From NCBI GenBank assembly GCA_963709355.1, contig CAVPVY010000005.1, forward strand, positions 992,001 through 1,056,000: DNA of 64,000 nucleotides, read 5' to 3'. The notes beneath the pieces are model-generated. The model was given only the letters and a program-made list of their open reading frames with translations, had not been told where the DNA came from and did no database searches. A program made the translations under genes and the position numbers. Numbering within the stretch: position 1 is the first letter of the stretch; the number at the start of each line of letters is the position of its first letter. This DNA is from PLOWO2-12-38-17 sp963709355 (GTDB lineage: Bacteria > Planctomycetota > Brocadiia > Brocadiales > Brocadiaceae). This document shows, one piece after another, positions 18,744 to 27,773 of the stretch.

Positions 18744-19844
18744 TTATAATGTAATCACAACCTTTGCGTTTGTCCTTAAGTCTTTAAGCAGATTTGTTAT
18801 TTCAATTGCAACCAACGTTTCGCGTACCTTGTCTTTTACATCGCCGAAACTAACATCTTTAGGAGGAGAATGGGCTGTAACCTTTACTAAGTGATATCCA
18901 AATTGTGTCTTGACAGGGTCGCTGACCTTCCCAACTTCTGCAGCAAATGCTGCATTGGCGAACTCTTCAACCATAACGCCATGTCTTGGGAATGAGCCTA
19001 AATCACCACCTGATTTTCCTGTTGGACAGTCCGAATACTTTTTTGCGCATTCAGAAAAGTCTGCGCCGTTATCTATTTCTTTCTTTATAGCCACAATCTT
19101 TGCCCTGGCTTTATCAAATTCATCCTGCGTTTTCATATCCTGAGTTTCTATAAGTATATGACTTCCTGTTACTGTTTCGCTGTTGAAATTGCTAATGTTC
19201 TTAATAAAATAATCTTCCAGTTTTTTGTCATCAATACTTCTGGATGCGTATTGTTCAATAGCAGCGGACATACGGATTGCAGTTCTTAATTCATCTATGT
19301 TACTACCCTGATATTTAAGAAAATCTTCCAGCGTTTTATCTTTTGTTGCAGGATTTTTCTTAATATTGTCCCTCATTTTAGCAATTTCTTTATCTACGAT
19401 TTCTTCATTAACAGTTAATTTCTTTTCAGTTACAAATTGCCTTAGCAGACTTTGTCCTACAAGTTGCTCGGTAATTTGCTGTTCCATTGACTCCAAAGCG
19501 GAAGGATTCACATGGTCTTTGAATCTGTCAAGGATTAAATCGAGGTCTTTACGGAGGATTTTCTCATTATTAATGGTTGCTATTACTTTGTTAGGGTCAG
19601 GTTTTTCCTTCTGGACATTGACTGTTGACATACCGTGACCACCACTTTCTGTTGATAAACCCGTTTCGTGCATTTTATCTTTATTCTCTTTGCTGAAATC
19701 CACATTCTTATGTATCTTCGCAAAATCTTGTTCTGTAGATTCACTGCTTGATTGTAAGTTTGCAGAATCATGCTTGCCGCAACCCCAAATAGATACAGTA
19801 ATAAGACCTATAAATAAAAGGAAAATAGTAATTCTTTTTAACAT
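18744..19844 (-). CDS. Peptidyl-prolyl isomerase lipoprotein (PpiC/PrsA-SurA type)
   Basis: 366 residues. Signal peptide with a lipobox-like SIWGC (Cys 22) indicates a lipoprotein. A charged linker (30-80) leads to a SurA-N-like helical region (about 83-210) and one parvulin domain (about 217-325) with GSHILIETQD, GGDLGSFPRHGVMVEEF and FGYHLVKV. It should assist folding of exported proteins. Its place at the head of the ccsA-resB operon suggests apocytochrome chaperoning, which is inference. Divergence from typical PrsA is modest. Confidence 0.88.
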   Translation of the reverse strand: MLKRITIFLLFIGLITVSIWGCGKHDSANLQSSSESTEQDFAKIHKNVDFSKENKDKMHETGLSTESGGHGMSTVNVQKEKPDPNKVIATINNEKILRKDLDLILDRFKDHVNPSALESMEQQITEQLVGQSLLRQFVTEKKLTVNEEIVDKEIAKMRDNIKKNPATKDKTLEDFLKYQGSNIDELRTAIRMSAAIEQYASRSIDDKKLEDYFIKNISNFNSETVTGSHILIETQDMKTQDEFDKARAKIVAIKKEIDNGADFSECAKKYSDCPTGKSGGDLGSFPRHGVMVEEFANAAFAAEVGKVSDPVKTQFGYHLVKVTAHSPPKDVSFGDVKDKVRETLVAIEITNLLKDLRTNAKVVITL

Positions 19845-19943
19845 AAAACGGCTCCTTGATTAAAAAAAATGAATTAGATACTATAAAAATACTACATAGA
19901 GGTATGTGAGATATATTTTCTTCTATAATATTCTGTGATAAGT

Positions 19944-20123
19944 TTAAGGAGGTCTTCTTCGTTCTGATTTGAGGTTGTAATCTTGAGCAATATCAATGAT
20001 AGGATTAACATAAATTTTTGGGTTTCTGTTTATAATGTTATTTAAAGTCTTCTGCAGTCCAGCACAAATATCTATTGCTGCTTTAGGTATAAATGTTAAA
20101 TACTTTTTAAGTCTGACGTTCAT
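19944..20123 (-). CDS. Hypothetical small protein, 59 residues
   Basis: An open frame of 59 codons between the PpiC gene and tRNA-Leu: a basic start (MNVRLKKYLTFIPKAA), a helical middle and a basic, Pro-ending tail. No transmembrane segment, no recognised family and no clear ribosome-binding site. It is the only open frame of note in the 350 bases before the tRNA; it may be real or chance. Confidence 0.3.
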   Translation of the reverse strand: MNVRLKKYLTFIPKAAIDICAGLQKTLNNIINRNPKIYVNPIIDIAQDYNLKSERRRPP

Positions 20124-20197
20124 TGTTTCTTAAAACAAACCTTGTAATGTAATAGTTCCATTATAATATTTTATATGCCTGTGATTTTATCGTACAT

Positions 20198-20280
20198 GGG
20201 CGAGGTGGGAGTCGAACCCACACAGCCTAATCGGCCAAAGGATTTTAAGTCCTTCGTGTCTGCCATTCCACCACTCGCCC
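20198..20280 (-). tRNA. tRNA-Leu (anticodon TAA)
   Basis: 83-base cloverleaf with seven-pair acceptor stem GGGCGAG/CTCGCCC, anticodon loop CTTAAAA giving TAA, a class II variable arm and a GGTTCGACTCC T-arm. The 3' CCA is not encoded. It precedes (on the minus strand) a PpiC/Ccs operon and follows tRNA-Cys. Confidence 0.95.
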
Positions 20281-20313
20281 AATTTTAAAAAACACAACAA
20301 TTATTTTTGTTAT

Positions 20314-20347
20314 GTTATAGAGATGCAAAGCTTTGCATCTCTATAAC
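20314..20347. repeat. 34-base perfect palindrome
   Basis: Arms GTTATAGAGATGCAAAG and its exact complement, no loop, between the two tRNA genes. It resembles in size and centre the palindrome at 13409-13446 and fits a class of short dispersed palindromes. There is no T-tract on either side long enough for a classical terminator. Confidence 0.7.
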
Positions 20348-20553
20348 TAAATTTATGTTAAAGAATTTCAAACAAATATTCGTGAGATGTTTAACCGAGT
20401 TTATCCTGAGCAAAAATAGAAGATTCTTATTTTAGTTCAGAATGATAAATACAAAGGACTCAATACGACAATTTGTAATTCCTTCTCTTCGTTCAGGATG
20501 TCGTCTGAATGTAACGAAGAATCTTGCTTGTTTATTTTGTTGGCAAATTAAGA

Positions 20554-20625
20554 GGCGGCACTGGGATTCGAACCCAGGATAACGGTTTTGCAAACCGTGG
20601 CCTTAGTCCACTTGGCGATGCCGCC
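20554..20625 (-). tRNA. tRNA-Cys (anticodon GCA)
   Basis: 72 bases with acceptor stem GGCGGCA/TGCCGCC, anticodon loop TTGCAAA giving GCA, and GGTTCGAATCC T-arm. CCA is not encoded. It lies 97 bases past the end of the cytochrome b gene and about 270 bases from tRNA-Leu on the same strand. Confidence 0.95.
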
Positions 20626-20721
20626 GTTTTTAATTATAAAGTTTTTTTATATTAACATCAGCAAAAATCTAAGGCAAGATGTTTTTAAAAGTCTACTCGT
20701 GCCTATGTGTTATTATATGTA

Positions 20722-22527
20722 CTACCTGAGACATAAAAATGAATCAAGAATTGTTTCCAATTTTGGTTTTGTACAAAAGAATGATTGTCCTGAAGCATAT
20801 ACTTCCTTATTTTCATTCTCAGAAACGATAAGACGGTCTTTTGACAAATAGAAAAGGTATTGGATAAGTGCGTCTAATTCCTTGTCTTTGAGTTTTTCGC
20901 CGAAGCCAGGCATCTTATTTCTAGTGCCATAAAATTTCATATCACCCGGATTTTTGATAAATTCCTTTAACCATGTCTCAGATAAATAGTCTGTTAAATT
21001 GGGTGCTATTTTTCTTGCTTCTTTATCTCCTATTGGATGACATATTACACAATTTCCATTTAATACGAGTTCTTTTCCTCGTTCGATACTTTCGTTATTT
21101 TTATTTGTTAAACTTCCAGACTTGCTTAACAGGAATTCAGTCATATCGAGCAACGACCCATACGGTACTTTTACAGGAGGCATAGTTCCGAAGTCTTTAA
21201 AATATTTATTATCCTTGGGGTTTTTTAAAAGTTCTGAAACCCATTCCCTTGAACCAAAGTTTGTAAAATCAGGTCCAGAGTCACCGCCTTTTCCTTTTAC
21301 CATATGGCATCCATTACAACTCTCATTGAAGATCTTCTCACCAAGTGTTAGGGAATCATCTAAAAATATAGCAAGACCTCCTGCAGGAGGAACGCCACTT
21401 GCAGCCAATTTCTTTGCACGTTCAGCCAGTTTTTCAGCATCTTCTTTCAGATGTAATATATGTATATCACGGTTATCGTGAACTATTGCGGTAGTCGTTA
21501 ATGCTATAGCTGCCGTCAATCCAGAGAATACTGCAGCAAAGAATGGTATTCTTTTAGAAGGCCATCTTAATTCACTTCTGTCAATAAAAGGTAGTACAAA
21601 TAAGAAGATTAATGCCAGTGAAGGTATAATAACAGTGCCTACGATTAGAAATTTACCCTGACAATACTTCAGGAGCTCGAATAAAAATAGAAAATACCAT
21701 TCTGGTCTGGCAAGGAAATTGGAGGCAGGGTCAGCAGGTGCCTGGAGTTCTGCACCTCCATTCCAGAATACCCATCCAGCCAAAACGGCATATATTCCAA
21801 TAGCAAATACAATATCCATGACTACCTGATTTGGCCAGAATGGATCAATACGGGTTCTGAGGGCCTCTTCGCTTAGTTTCCAAGATGGGGTTACACCATG
21901 CTTACGAAAAAGCGCTATATGTATGAATAGAAAAAATAGCAGTGAAATAGGTAGTACGAATACATGAAGTGCATAAAAGCGAGTCAATGTAAAGTTTCCA
22001 TAATCCGAGCCACCTTGTTGTAATATCTTAATATAATCTCCAACTATAGGGATTGTTCCAATTATATTTGTAGCAACCTGTGTTGCCCAGTAACCTTTTT
22101 GATCCCATGGCAAAAGATAACCTGTCAATCCAAATCCCATGAGGAATATTAAGAGGATTATCCCAGAAATCCAATTTAATTCACGAGGTTTTTTATATGC
22201 ACCAAAGATGAATACCTGAAACATATGGACGATAGCTAGTATTATCATTGCACTCGAACCAAAGTGGTGCAATCCGCGTATAAACCAACCGAAAGAGGTC
22301 TTTTCCTGAATATAATAAACACTTCCCCATGCTGTGGTTGAAGACGGTGAATAAAAACTTGACATTACAATGCCAGTAGCTGCCTGGAGAATAAAGAGAA
22401 ATACCAGCCCGCTTCCAAAGATATAATACCACTTAGCGCCGCCATGAACGGGCTCATTTAATGCTTTTTTTAAAAGATTATTTAAACCAGTTCTATTTTC
22501 TATCCATTCACTGAGTTTATTTGCCAT
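20722..22527 (-). CDS. Cytochrome b (b6 + subunit IV) fused to a diheme cytochrome c domain
   Basis: 601 residues. The membrane part (about 30-345) has the b-type heme helices with His pairs in GLHHFGSSAMIILAIVHM and ALHVF...FIHIALF, the Qo-site PEWYF motif (about 266-270), and about eight helices, so b6 and subunit IV are one chain. After a linker come two c-type heme motifs, CNGCH (about 401-405) and CVICH (about 491-495), each with a downstream Met. In a bc complex this fusion supplies cytochrome c1-like electron exit from the quinol site. It follows the Rieske gene by 21 bases. The last 20 or so residues are an odd Cys-containing tail with no counterpart in the family. Quinol oxidation in the anammox respiratory chain is the likely role. 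Confidence 0.92.
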   Translation of the reverse strand: MANKLSEWIENRTGLNNLLKKALNEPVHGGAKWYYIFGSGLVFLFILQAATGIVMSSFYSPSSTTAWGSVYYIQEKTSFGWFIRGLHHFGSSAMIILAIVHMFQVFIFGAYKKPRELNWISGIILLIFLMGFGLTGYLLPWDQKGYWATQVATNIIGTIPIVGDYIKILQQGGSDYGNFTLTRFYALHVFVLPISLLFFLFIHIALFRKHGVTPSWKLSEEALRTRIDPFWPNQVVMDIVFAIGIYAVLAGWVFWNGGAELQAPADPASNFLARPEWYFLFLFELLKYCQGKFLIVGTVIIPSLALIFLFVLPFIDRSELRWPSKRIPFFAAVFSGLTAAIALTTTAIVHDNRDIHILHLKEDAEKLAERAKKLAASGVPPAGGLAIFLDDSLTLGEKIFNESCNGCHMVKGKGGDSGPDFTNFGSREWVSELLKNPKDNKYFKDFGTMPPVKVPYGSLLDMTEFLLSKSGSLTNKNNESIERGKELVLNGNCVICHPIGDKEARKIAPNLTDYLSETWLKEFIKNPGDMKFYGTRNKMPGFGEKLKDKELDALIQYLFYLSKDRLIVSENENKEVYASGQSFFCTKPKLETILDSFLCLR

Positions 22528-22548
22528 TGTTCATAACACCTGAAATCT

Positions 22549-23049
22549 TTATACTTTTTTACAACTTACAAGTACGTTACTGTTTTCTATCTTTGTTTCA
22601 AACGAATAAAGGCCCCTTGGAGAAGGACCTGCTACTTTTTTACCGCTTTTATCAAATACACCATTGTGACAAGGACACAAAAACATATTTTCCTCTGCCC
22701 CCCAGTCTATACCGCAACCAAGATGTGGACAATTTGTAGAGAACACGTTAAGTGAATTATCCTCATGTCTTATTACCCACAAAGAACCGATAACTAAACC
22801 CTCAAAGACATTCCATGCGTCCATTTTTGAGGATGTGACAGTCATCTTTTTTGGAACACCTATTGGGAAATCGTCTAATTTGCCGATGTTTATGAAATCT
22901 TCTATTCCGTATACAGTTTCCTTTAACCATGGGTGTATTACAAATCCAACAATTGGCGCTATAATCCCGGCAGCTAAAATACCACCCATGATGTTTGATA
23001 TAATCTTTAGGAAATTTCTCCTGCTTTTATTTTCCACGGTACCTCTCAC
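22549..23049 (-). CDS. Rieske iron-sulfur protein of bc complex
   Basis: 166 residues. A Tat-type N-terminus (SRRNFLKIISN) with a single membrane anchor (about 18-38) is followed by the [2Fe-2S] domain with both boxes, CPHLGCGIDW (about 107-116) and CPCHNGVFD (about 126-134), giving the two Cys and two His ligands, then the GPSPRGL Pro loop. It transfers electrons from quinol at the Qo site to the cytochrome c part. It is the first gene of the two-gene bc operon with the cytochrome b-diheme fusion. Confidence 0.94.
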   Translation of the reverse strand: MRGTVENKSRRNFLKIISNIMGGILAAGIIAPIVGFVIHPWLKETVYGIEDFINIGKLDDFPIGVPKKMTVTSSKMDAWNVFEGLVIGSLWVIRHEDNSLNVFSTNCPHLGCGIDWGAEENMFLCPCHNGVFDKSGKKVAGPSPRGLYSFETKIENSNVLVSCKKV

Positions 23050-23098
23050 TTAATTTATAATATGCACTCTTGAAAAATTCATAAATTAATATAAAAAT

Positions 23099-23124
23099 GT
23101 AGGGGCAAACAATTGTTCACCCCC
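23099..23124. repeat. GTAGGGG-type palindrome
   Basis: GTAGGGGCAAAC ... GTTCACCCC around AATT: an imperfect palindrome with the same ends as the hairpin at 6681-6708. Probably a dispersed REP-like element. Confidence 0.55.
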
Positions 23125-23379
23125 TTTAGATTAGACCCTTTTAAATGTAATTCTTATTTATAATCACATTATAATTTATTCATTAAAAACAAAAATTATG
23201 AATTTTCAAATCAAAAATTAAGAGTAAGTAAAATATTCATATTACATTTCTATATATAGTTTCATATTATAATGCAGAAAAAACAGGTATTTCATTGATT
23301 ATTTGAAATTCATGGACGTTAAAATTACAGAAACCTTCATAAAGCAGTTAATTATTATAATTTCTTTATATCATTTCGC

Positions 23380-23408
23380 TTGACTTGCGAAATCATTGCT
23401 TATAAAAT
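23380..23408 (+). promoter_or_regulatory. Predicted sigma70-type promoter for the TCA block
   Basis: TTGACT (23380-23385) and TAAAAT (23403-23408), spacer 17, 56 bases before the Re-citrate synthase start. Confidence 0.5.
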
Positions 23409-23464
23409 CAAAATACACTTTTTATAACAATAATTTTAAGTTAGGTTTAATAAAGGAATAAGAA

Positions 23465-24871
23465 ATGCTTCGATTTAATAATCGGCGTAATACACTTGAA
23501 CCTGAAGAGTATATATTTCAATTACAGGATTCTGCAGAACCTAACCTTTTCAGGGATGTTTTTCCTTATGACAAGGTGCCTAAAATCTCGTTCAACTATC
23601 GGCTAAATCCGATGAACATGCCTGAAGATATATGGGTTACAGATACTACCTTCAGGGATGGACAGCAGTCGCGTCCCCCATATACAGTTAAGCAGATTGT
23701 AGATTTGTATGATCTGATTCATAGACTCGGTGGCAAAAAGGGTTTTGTTCGCCAATGTGAATTTTTTCTTTATAATGAAAAGGATAAAGAGGCGGTAAGG
23801 AAATGCCTTGAGCGCGGTTATAAATATCCAGAAGTTACTGGCTGGATAAGGGCAGTAAAAAGTGATTTTAAATTGGTCAAGGAAATAGGTCTAAAAGAGA
23901 CAGGTATTTTATGTTCATCCTCGGATTATCATATTTACTTAAAATTAAACAAGACGCGAAAGCAGGCGATGGAGATGTATCTTGATATTGCACGTGCCGC
24001 CCTTGAAGAGGGTATTGTCCCGCGCTGCCATTTTGAGGATATCACAAGGGCTGATATATACGGTTTTGTGGTTCCATTTGCCAAGGAGCTTATGAAACTA
24101 TCTAAAGAGAGCAAGATACCAGTAAAGATTCGTGCCTGCGATACTATGGGTCTGGGGCTTAGTTATCCCGGCGCTGCATTGCCGCGAAGCGTTCCTGGTA
24201 TTATATATGGTCTTAATCATTTTGCAGGCGTTCCATCTGAATTTATGGAATGGCACGGTCACAATGATTTTTATTTGGCGGTAAGCAATGCAACTTCTGC
24301 ATGGCTTTACGGATGTAGCGCAATTAATGGTACATTATTAGGGCTTGGTGAACGTACAGGTAATACACCGATAGAGGCGCTTGTTATTGAATATCTGGGT
24401 TTACGCGGTGATGATGATATGATTGACACGACTGTAATTACAGAAATAGGCGATTATTATAGAAATGAAATTGGATATAATATTCCACCAACACAACCTT
24501 TTGTAGGTTCGGAATTCAATGTTACACGTGCAGGAATACACTCAGACGGGTTGTTAAAGAGCGAAGAGATATACAATATTTTCGATACGAAAAAGTTACT
24601 GAACAGGCCTATTGGCGTGGCAGTAACTGATAAGTCAGGCGTTGCTGGGATCGCACAATGGATTAATATCTTTTTTGGTCTGGAAGGGAATGAACAGATT
24701 CAAAAGAATCACGATGGCGTAACCAGAATAAAAGAGTGGGTGGAAAACCAATATCTTGAAGGACGTGTTACTTCTATTTCAGATGGTGAAATGGTTGAGC
24801 AGGTACGTATAAATCTGGGTAATTCAATTAAGACTGATAAAATAAACCTTGTTTTATCTAAATTGAAATAG
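23465..24871 (+). CDS. Re-citrate synthase (isopropylmalate/homocitrate synthase-like)
   Basis: 468 residues of the HMGL-like TIM-barrel family. Key segments: TDTTFRDGQQSRPPYTVKQI (metal and catalytic Arg-Asp), GYKYPEVTGWIRAV, RCHFEDITRADIYGF, EWHGHNDFYLAV (metal-binding HGH) and LLGLGERTGNTPIE. These match the Re-face-specific citrate synthase first described in Clostridium kluyveri better than LeuA: there is no C-terminal LeuA regulatory dimer domain, and the YKYPEVTGWIRA segment is characteristic. It condenses acetyl-CoA and oxaloacetate. It is followed by sucC, sucD and, further on, korDAB, so it opens a TCA block. Anammox bacteria are reported to rely on Re-citrate synthase. Confidence 0.85.
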   Translation: MLRFNNRRNTLEPEEYIFQLQDSAEPNLFRDVFPYDKVPKISFNYRLNPMNMPEDIWVTDTTFRDGQQSRPPYTVKQIVDLYDLIHRLGGKKGFVRQCEFFLYNEKDKEAVRKCLERGYKYPEVTGWIRAVKSDFKLVKEIGLKETGILCSSSDYHIYLKLNKTRKQAMEMYLDIARAALEEGIVPRCHFEDITRADIYGFVVPFAKELMKLSKESKIPVKIRACDTMGLGLSYPGAALPRSVPGIIYGLNHFAGVPSEFMEWHGHNDFYLAVSNATSAWLYGCSAINGTLLGLGERTGNTPIEALVIEYLGLRGDDDMIDTTVITEIGDYYRNEIGYNIPPTQPFVGSEFNVTRAGIHSDGLLKSEEIYNIFDTKKLLNRPIGVAVTDKSGVAGIAQWINIFFGLEGNEQIQKNHDGVTRIKEWVENQYLEGRVTSISDGEMVEQVRINLGNSIKTDKINLVLSKLK

Positions 24872-24876
24872 CATCC

Positions 24877-26055
24877 TTGAAGTTATATGAATTTCAAGCA
24901 AAAAATATCCTTAAGAATTATGGCATCCTTGTTCCGCAAGGTAAAGTAATATCCTCAAGTGATGATGCCCCTGGAGTAGTCCGTGAAATTGGTTGTACAA
25001 GCTGTGTGATTAAAGCGCAGATACACGCAGGCGGCAGGGGTAAAAGTGGCGGCATACAGTTTGTAAACACACCTTCAGAGGCACAAACAACTGCATCCCG
25101 CATGTTTGGCTCAAGCCTTGTAACACATCAAACAGGACTCAAAGGCGCTGAAATTAAATACCTTCTTATCGAAGAGGCTGTTTCTATAAAAAAGGAAATG
25201 TATCTTGCAATAACAATGGATCGTTCCTTGCAAATGCCTGTGCTAATTATTAGTACTGAAGGAGGCATCGAAATCGAAGAAATAGCTTTGCGTGCGCCAG
25301 GAAATATTATAAGAGAGCCGTTAGACATACTTTTTGGAATTCATTCATTTCAATTGAGACGCATTACTTCTAAATTGGGCATACCAATAACACCTCCTTC
25401 AGAATTTACTAGTCTAGTTATTAAACTATTTGATGTATTTGTTAAAAATGACTGTTCATTATTAGAAATAAATCCTTTAGTTATAACGTCGGGTGACGAG
25501 TTGTGTGCTCTGGACGCGAAGATTGAGATTGATGACAATGCATTATACCGTCATCCTGAATTTGAACAGTTTACTCAATATCAGGACTTTTCACAGGCTG
25601 AGGTATTAGCAAGGAAATATAGCCTTAGTTATATAAGCCTTGGTGGCAGCATAGGATGCCTTGTTAACGGTGCAGGACTTGCCATGGCAACAATGGATAT
25701 GATTAAATTGCATGGCGGAGAACCAGCAAATTTTCTTGATGTTGGCGGTGATGCGTCACTTGAACAAATTACACAAGCATTCGGGATTATCTTATCAGAT
25801 TATAGGGTTAAGGCTATTCTGGTAAACATTTTTGGTGGGATTATGAAATGTGATGTTATTGCATCAGGTATTATACAGGCTGTTAAAGAGGTGGGAATTC
25901 ATGTCCCATTAATTGTGAGGTTAGAAGGTACAAATATAGATACAGCCAGAAAATTGCTTAATGAATCAGGGTTGAATGTCATTACGGTTAAGGATATGAA
26001 AAGTGCCGCAGATGCGGTAGTAAAGGCGTCAAAAGATGGGTATATTGATAGATAG
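24877..26055 (+). CDS. sucC: Succinyl-CoA synthetase beta subunit (ADP-forming)
   Basis: 392 residues beginning with TTG, 5 bases after the previous stop. ATP-grasp fold with KLYEFQAKNIL, VIKAQIHAGGRGKSGG (nucleotide-binding), LLEINPLV (Mg-binding Glu/Asn) and the CoA-ligase end FVNIFGGI-type segment (NIFGGIMKCDVIA). It makes succinate and ATP from succinyl-CoA with SucD, whose gene overlaps it by 20 bases. The oxidative direction completes the 2-oxoglutarate branch. Part of the Re-citrate synthase operon. Confidence 0.94.
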   Translation: MKLYEFQAKNILKNYGILVPQGKVISSSDDAPGVVREIGCTSCVIKAQIHAGGRGKSGGIQFVNTPSEAQTTASRMFGSSLVTHQTGLKGAEIKYLLIEEAVSIKKEMYLAITMDRSLQMPVLIISTEGGIEIEEIALRAPGNIIREPLDILFGIHSFQLRRITSKLGIPITPPSEFTSLVIKLFDVFVKNDCSLLEINPLVITSGDELCALDAKIEIDDNALYRHPEFEQFTQYQDFSQAEVLARKYSLSYISLGGSIGCLVNGAGLAMATMDMIKLHGGEPANFLDVGGDASLEQITQAFGIILSDYRVKAILVNIFGGIMKCDVIASGIIQAVKEVGIHVPLIVRLEGTNIDTARKLLNESGLNVITVKDMKSAADAVVKASKDGYIDR

Positions 26056-26908
26056 TAATACGAAGGTTATCTGCCAGGGTATTACAGGAAATGCTGGCAG
26101 TTTTCACACGGCGCAAATGCTCGAATATGGTACGAAACTGGTTGCAGGTGTGACACCCGGCAAGGGGGGCACAGCTATACATGGTGTGTCAGTCTTTGAT
26201 AGTGTATCTGAGGCTGTAAAGAATACACAGGCAAATGCATCTGTAATTTATGTCCCGGCGCCTTTTGCGGCGGATGCAGTTATGGAGGCTGTTGAAGCTG
26301 GGCTGGGATTGGTGATATGTATTACAGAAGGAATTCCTACATTAGACATGATAAGGGTTAAAAAATATATCTTAAATACAAAGTCGCATCTGATAGGGCC
26401 AAATTGCCCTGGTATAATAACACCTGGTATCTGCAAAATTGGTATTATGCCCGGATATATTCACAAACCAGGCAGTGTTGGGGTTGTCTCTCGTAGCGGG
26501 ACTCTTACATATGAGGCTGTATGGCAATTAACTCAGCATGGCATTGGACAATCAACATGCATTGGGATTGGCGGCGACCCAATCGTAGGTGTTAATTTCG
26601 TAGATGTACTGAGGTTGTTTCAGGAGGATAAGGAGACACGCGCTATTGTACTAATTGGAGAGATAGGAGGAAGCGCTGAGGAGGCTGCCGCTGAGGTAAT
26701 AAAGCGAGAGATTCATAAACCAGTTATTGGTTTTATTGCCGGCAGGACTGCACCACAAGGCAGACGTATGGGGCATGCAGGCGCTATTATTTCAGGAAAT
26801 AAAGGCACTGCCAACTCAAAGATTACAGCGTTAAAGAATGCAGGTGTTAACATTGTTGATAACCCTGCTGATATTGGCGAGGTAGTAGCAGAAATAATCT
26901 CAAATTAA
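26036..26908 (+). CDS. sucD: Succinyl-CoA synthetase alpha subunit
   Basis: 290 residues, standard length. CoA-binding Rossmann part with CQGITGNAGSFHTAQMLEYG and GVTPGKGG, then GPNCPGIITP, SRSGTLTYEA and the phosphohistidine loop GHAGAII near residue 245. It forms the alpha-beta enzyme with SucC. The start overlaps sucC by 20 bases, a coupled arrangement. Confidence 0.95.
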   Translation: MGILIDSNTKVICQGITGNAGSFHTAQMLEYGTKLVAGVTPGKGGTAIHGVSVFDSVSEAVKNTQANASVIYVPAPFAADAVMEAVEAGLGLVICITEGIPTLDMIRVKKYILNTKSHLIGPNCPGIITPGICKIGIMPGYIHKPGSVGVVSRSGTLTYEAVWQLTQHGIGQSTCIGIGGDPIVGVNFVDVLRLFQEDKETRAIVLIGEIGGSAEEAAAEVIKREIHKPVIGFIAGRTAPQGRRMGHAGAIISGNKGTANSKITALKNAGVNIVDNPADIGEVVAEIISN

Positions 26909-26957
26909 TAAATAGGGGGAAGACGAAGGGGTCACCCATTATTTGCCTCTCCCATTA

Positions 26958-27773
26958 TTAATCAAAAAGTTGGAAGAAGGCATCTTTACTGGGCGCCTCT
27001 TGTATCTCGATCACGCCCATTATCCAGGGCCTGTTGCTACCGAGAGAGTGAGTGATGGTTTCGATCCCTACCGCAGGGTTGGCCCTGGTACCAATCCAGA
27101 TCGTGGATGCATTGCCGCTACTGATATTGAGAACCTCGTACTGCTCTGTATAATTTGCATCGGGCGTTGATACTCCATCTGCTTGGTTCCGCGGGTAAGC
27201 CTGGTTGAGGATAAGGCTGTTTTTATTACTGACGGTCGCTCCGATGGTGAGCGTGGAATTATCTGTGCCGCTGACACATGCCCCCTGGTCGCCGTTGATG
27301 TTGGCATACTCGCCGTTTATGGGCATACTATTGGCGGCGTTCGAGACGCGGACGACGGCCACATGCGCGCCAGCCGAATTACCTGTCGTATTCTTTAGGT
27401 TTACCGTTAGATTGAAGCTGGACGGCGAGCCGAAGGCCCACCACATCTCGGTGCGCGCCTGCGTGATACGCGTGCAGCCCACCGTGCCAGTGATCAATAC
27501 CCATATGAGGTTAGCGCCCGACATGGATGAGACCTCGGATGTGCCGGGGGTACCTCCATCGGTATAGAGAGCAACTACGGCGACGTAGAGCTGGTCGATC
27601 CCGCCAGGGATGCTACTCACGGTTACCGAACCGACATTCCCTGCGGTCTGGCCGGTGACGTCTTGGACAGTACGCGCTGCTGCTTTGGCTTCTTGCGGCA
27701 AGCCAAAGAAAATCCAGCTTAACATCAAAATCAAAATGACTAAAAATATTGTTGCCTTTTTTGAAACTTTCAT
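26958..27773 (-). CDS. Secreted protein of unknown function, compositionally foreign
   Basis: 271 residues. Signal peptide (about 8-32, cleavage after EAKA). The mature part is rich in Gly, Ser, Thr, Asn and Ala and reads as beta strands, e.g. SVTVSSIPGGIDQLYVAVVA, ANLIWVLITGTVGCTRI, AHVAVVRVSN, ending in PWIMGVIEIQE. It has the look of an exported surface or appendage domain, without a recognised family. The DNA is clearly more GC-rich than its neighbours and it sits reversed between sucD and korDAB, so transfer is likely. No anchor or sorting signal is visible. Confidence 0.6.
   Translation of the reverse strand: MKVSKKATIFLVILILMLSWIFFGLPQEAKAAARTVQDVTGQTAGNVGSVTVSSIPGGIDQLYVAVVALYTDGGTPGTSEVSSMSGANLIWVLITGTVGCTRITQARTEMWWAFGSPSSFNLTVNLKNTTGNSAGAHVAVVRVSNAANSMPINGEYANINGDQGACVSGTDNSTLTIGATVSNKNSLILNQAYPRNQADGVSTPDANYTEQYEVLNISSGNASTIWIGTRANPAVGIETITHSLGSNRPWIMGVIEIQEAPSKDAFFQLFD

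Larger units (their letters stand above)
23050..23464. other. 415-base divergent intergenic region
   Basis: Lies between divergently transcribed Rieske and Re-citrate synthase genes. Holds a GTAGGGG-type palindrome (23099-23124) and a predicted promoter (23380-23408). The rest is very AT-rich with no open frame worth calling. Confidence 0.7.

Noticed and set aside
27183..27567. Two + strand frames across the secreted-protein gene
   Set aside because: They lie opposite a gene with a clear signal peptide and are explained by its GC-rich codons.
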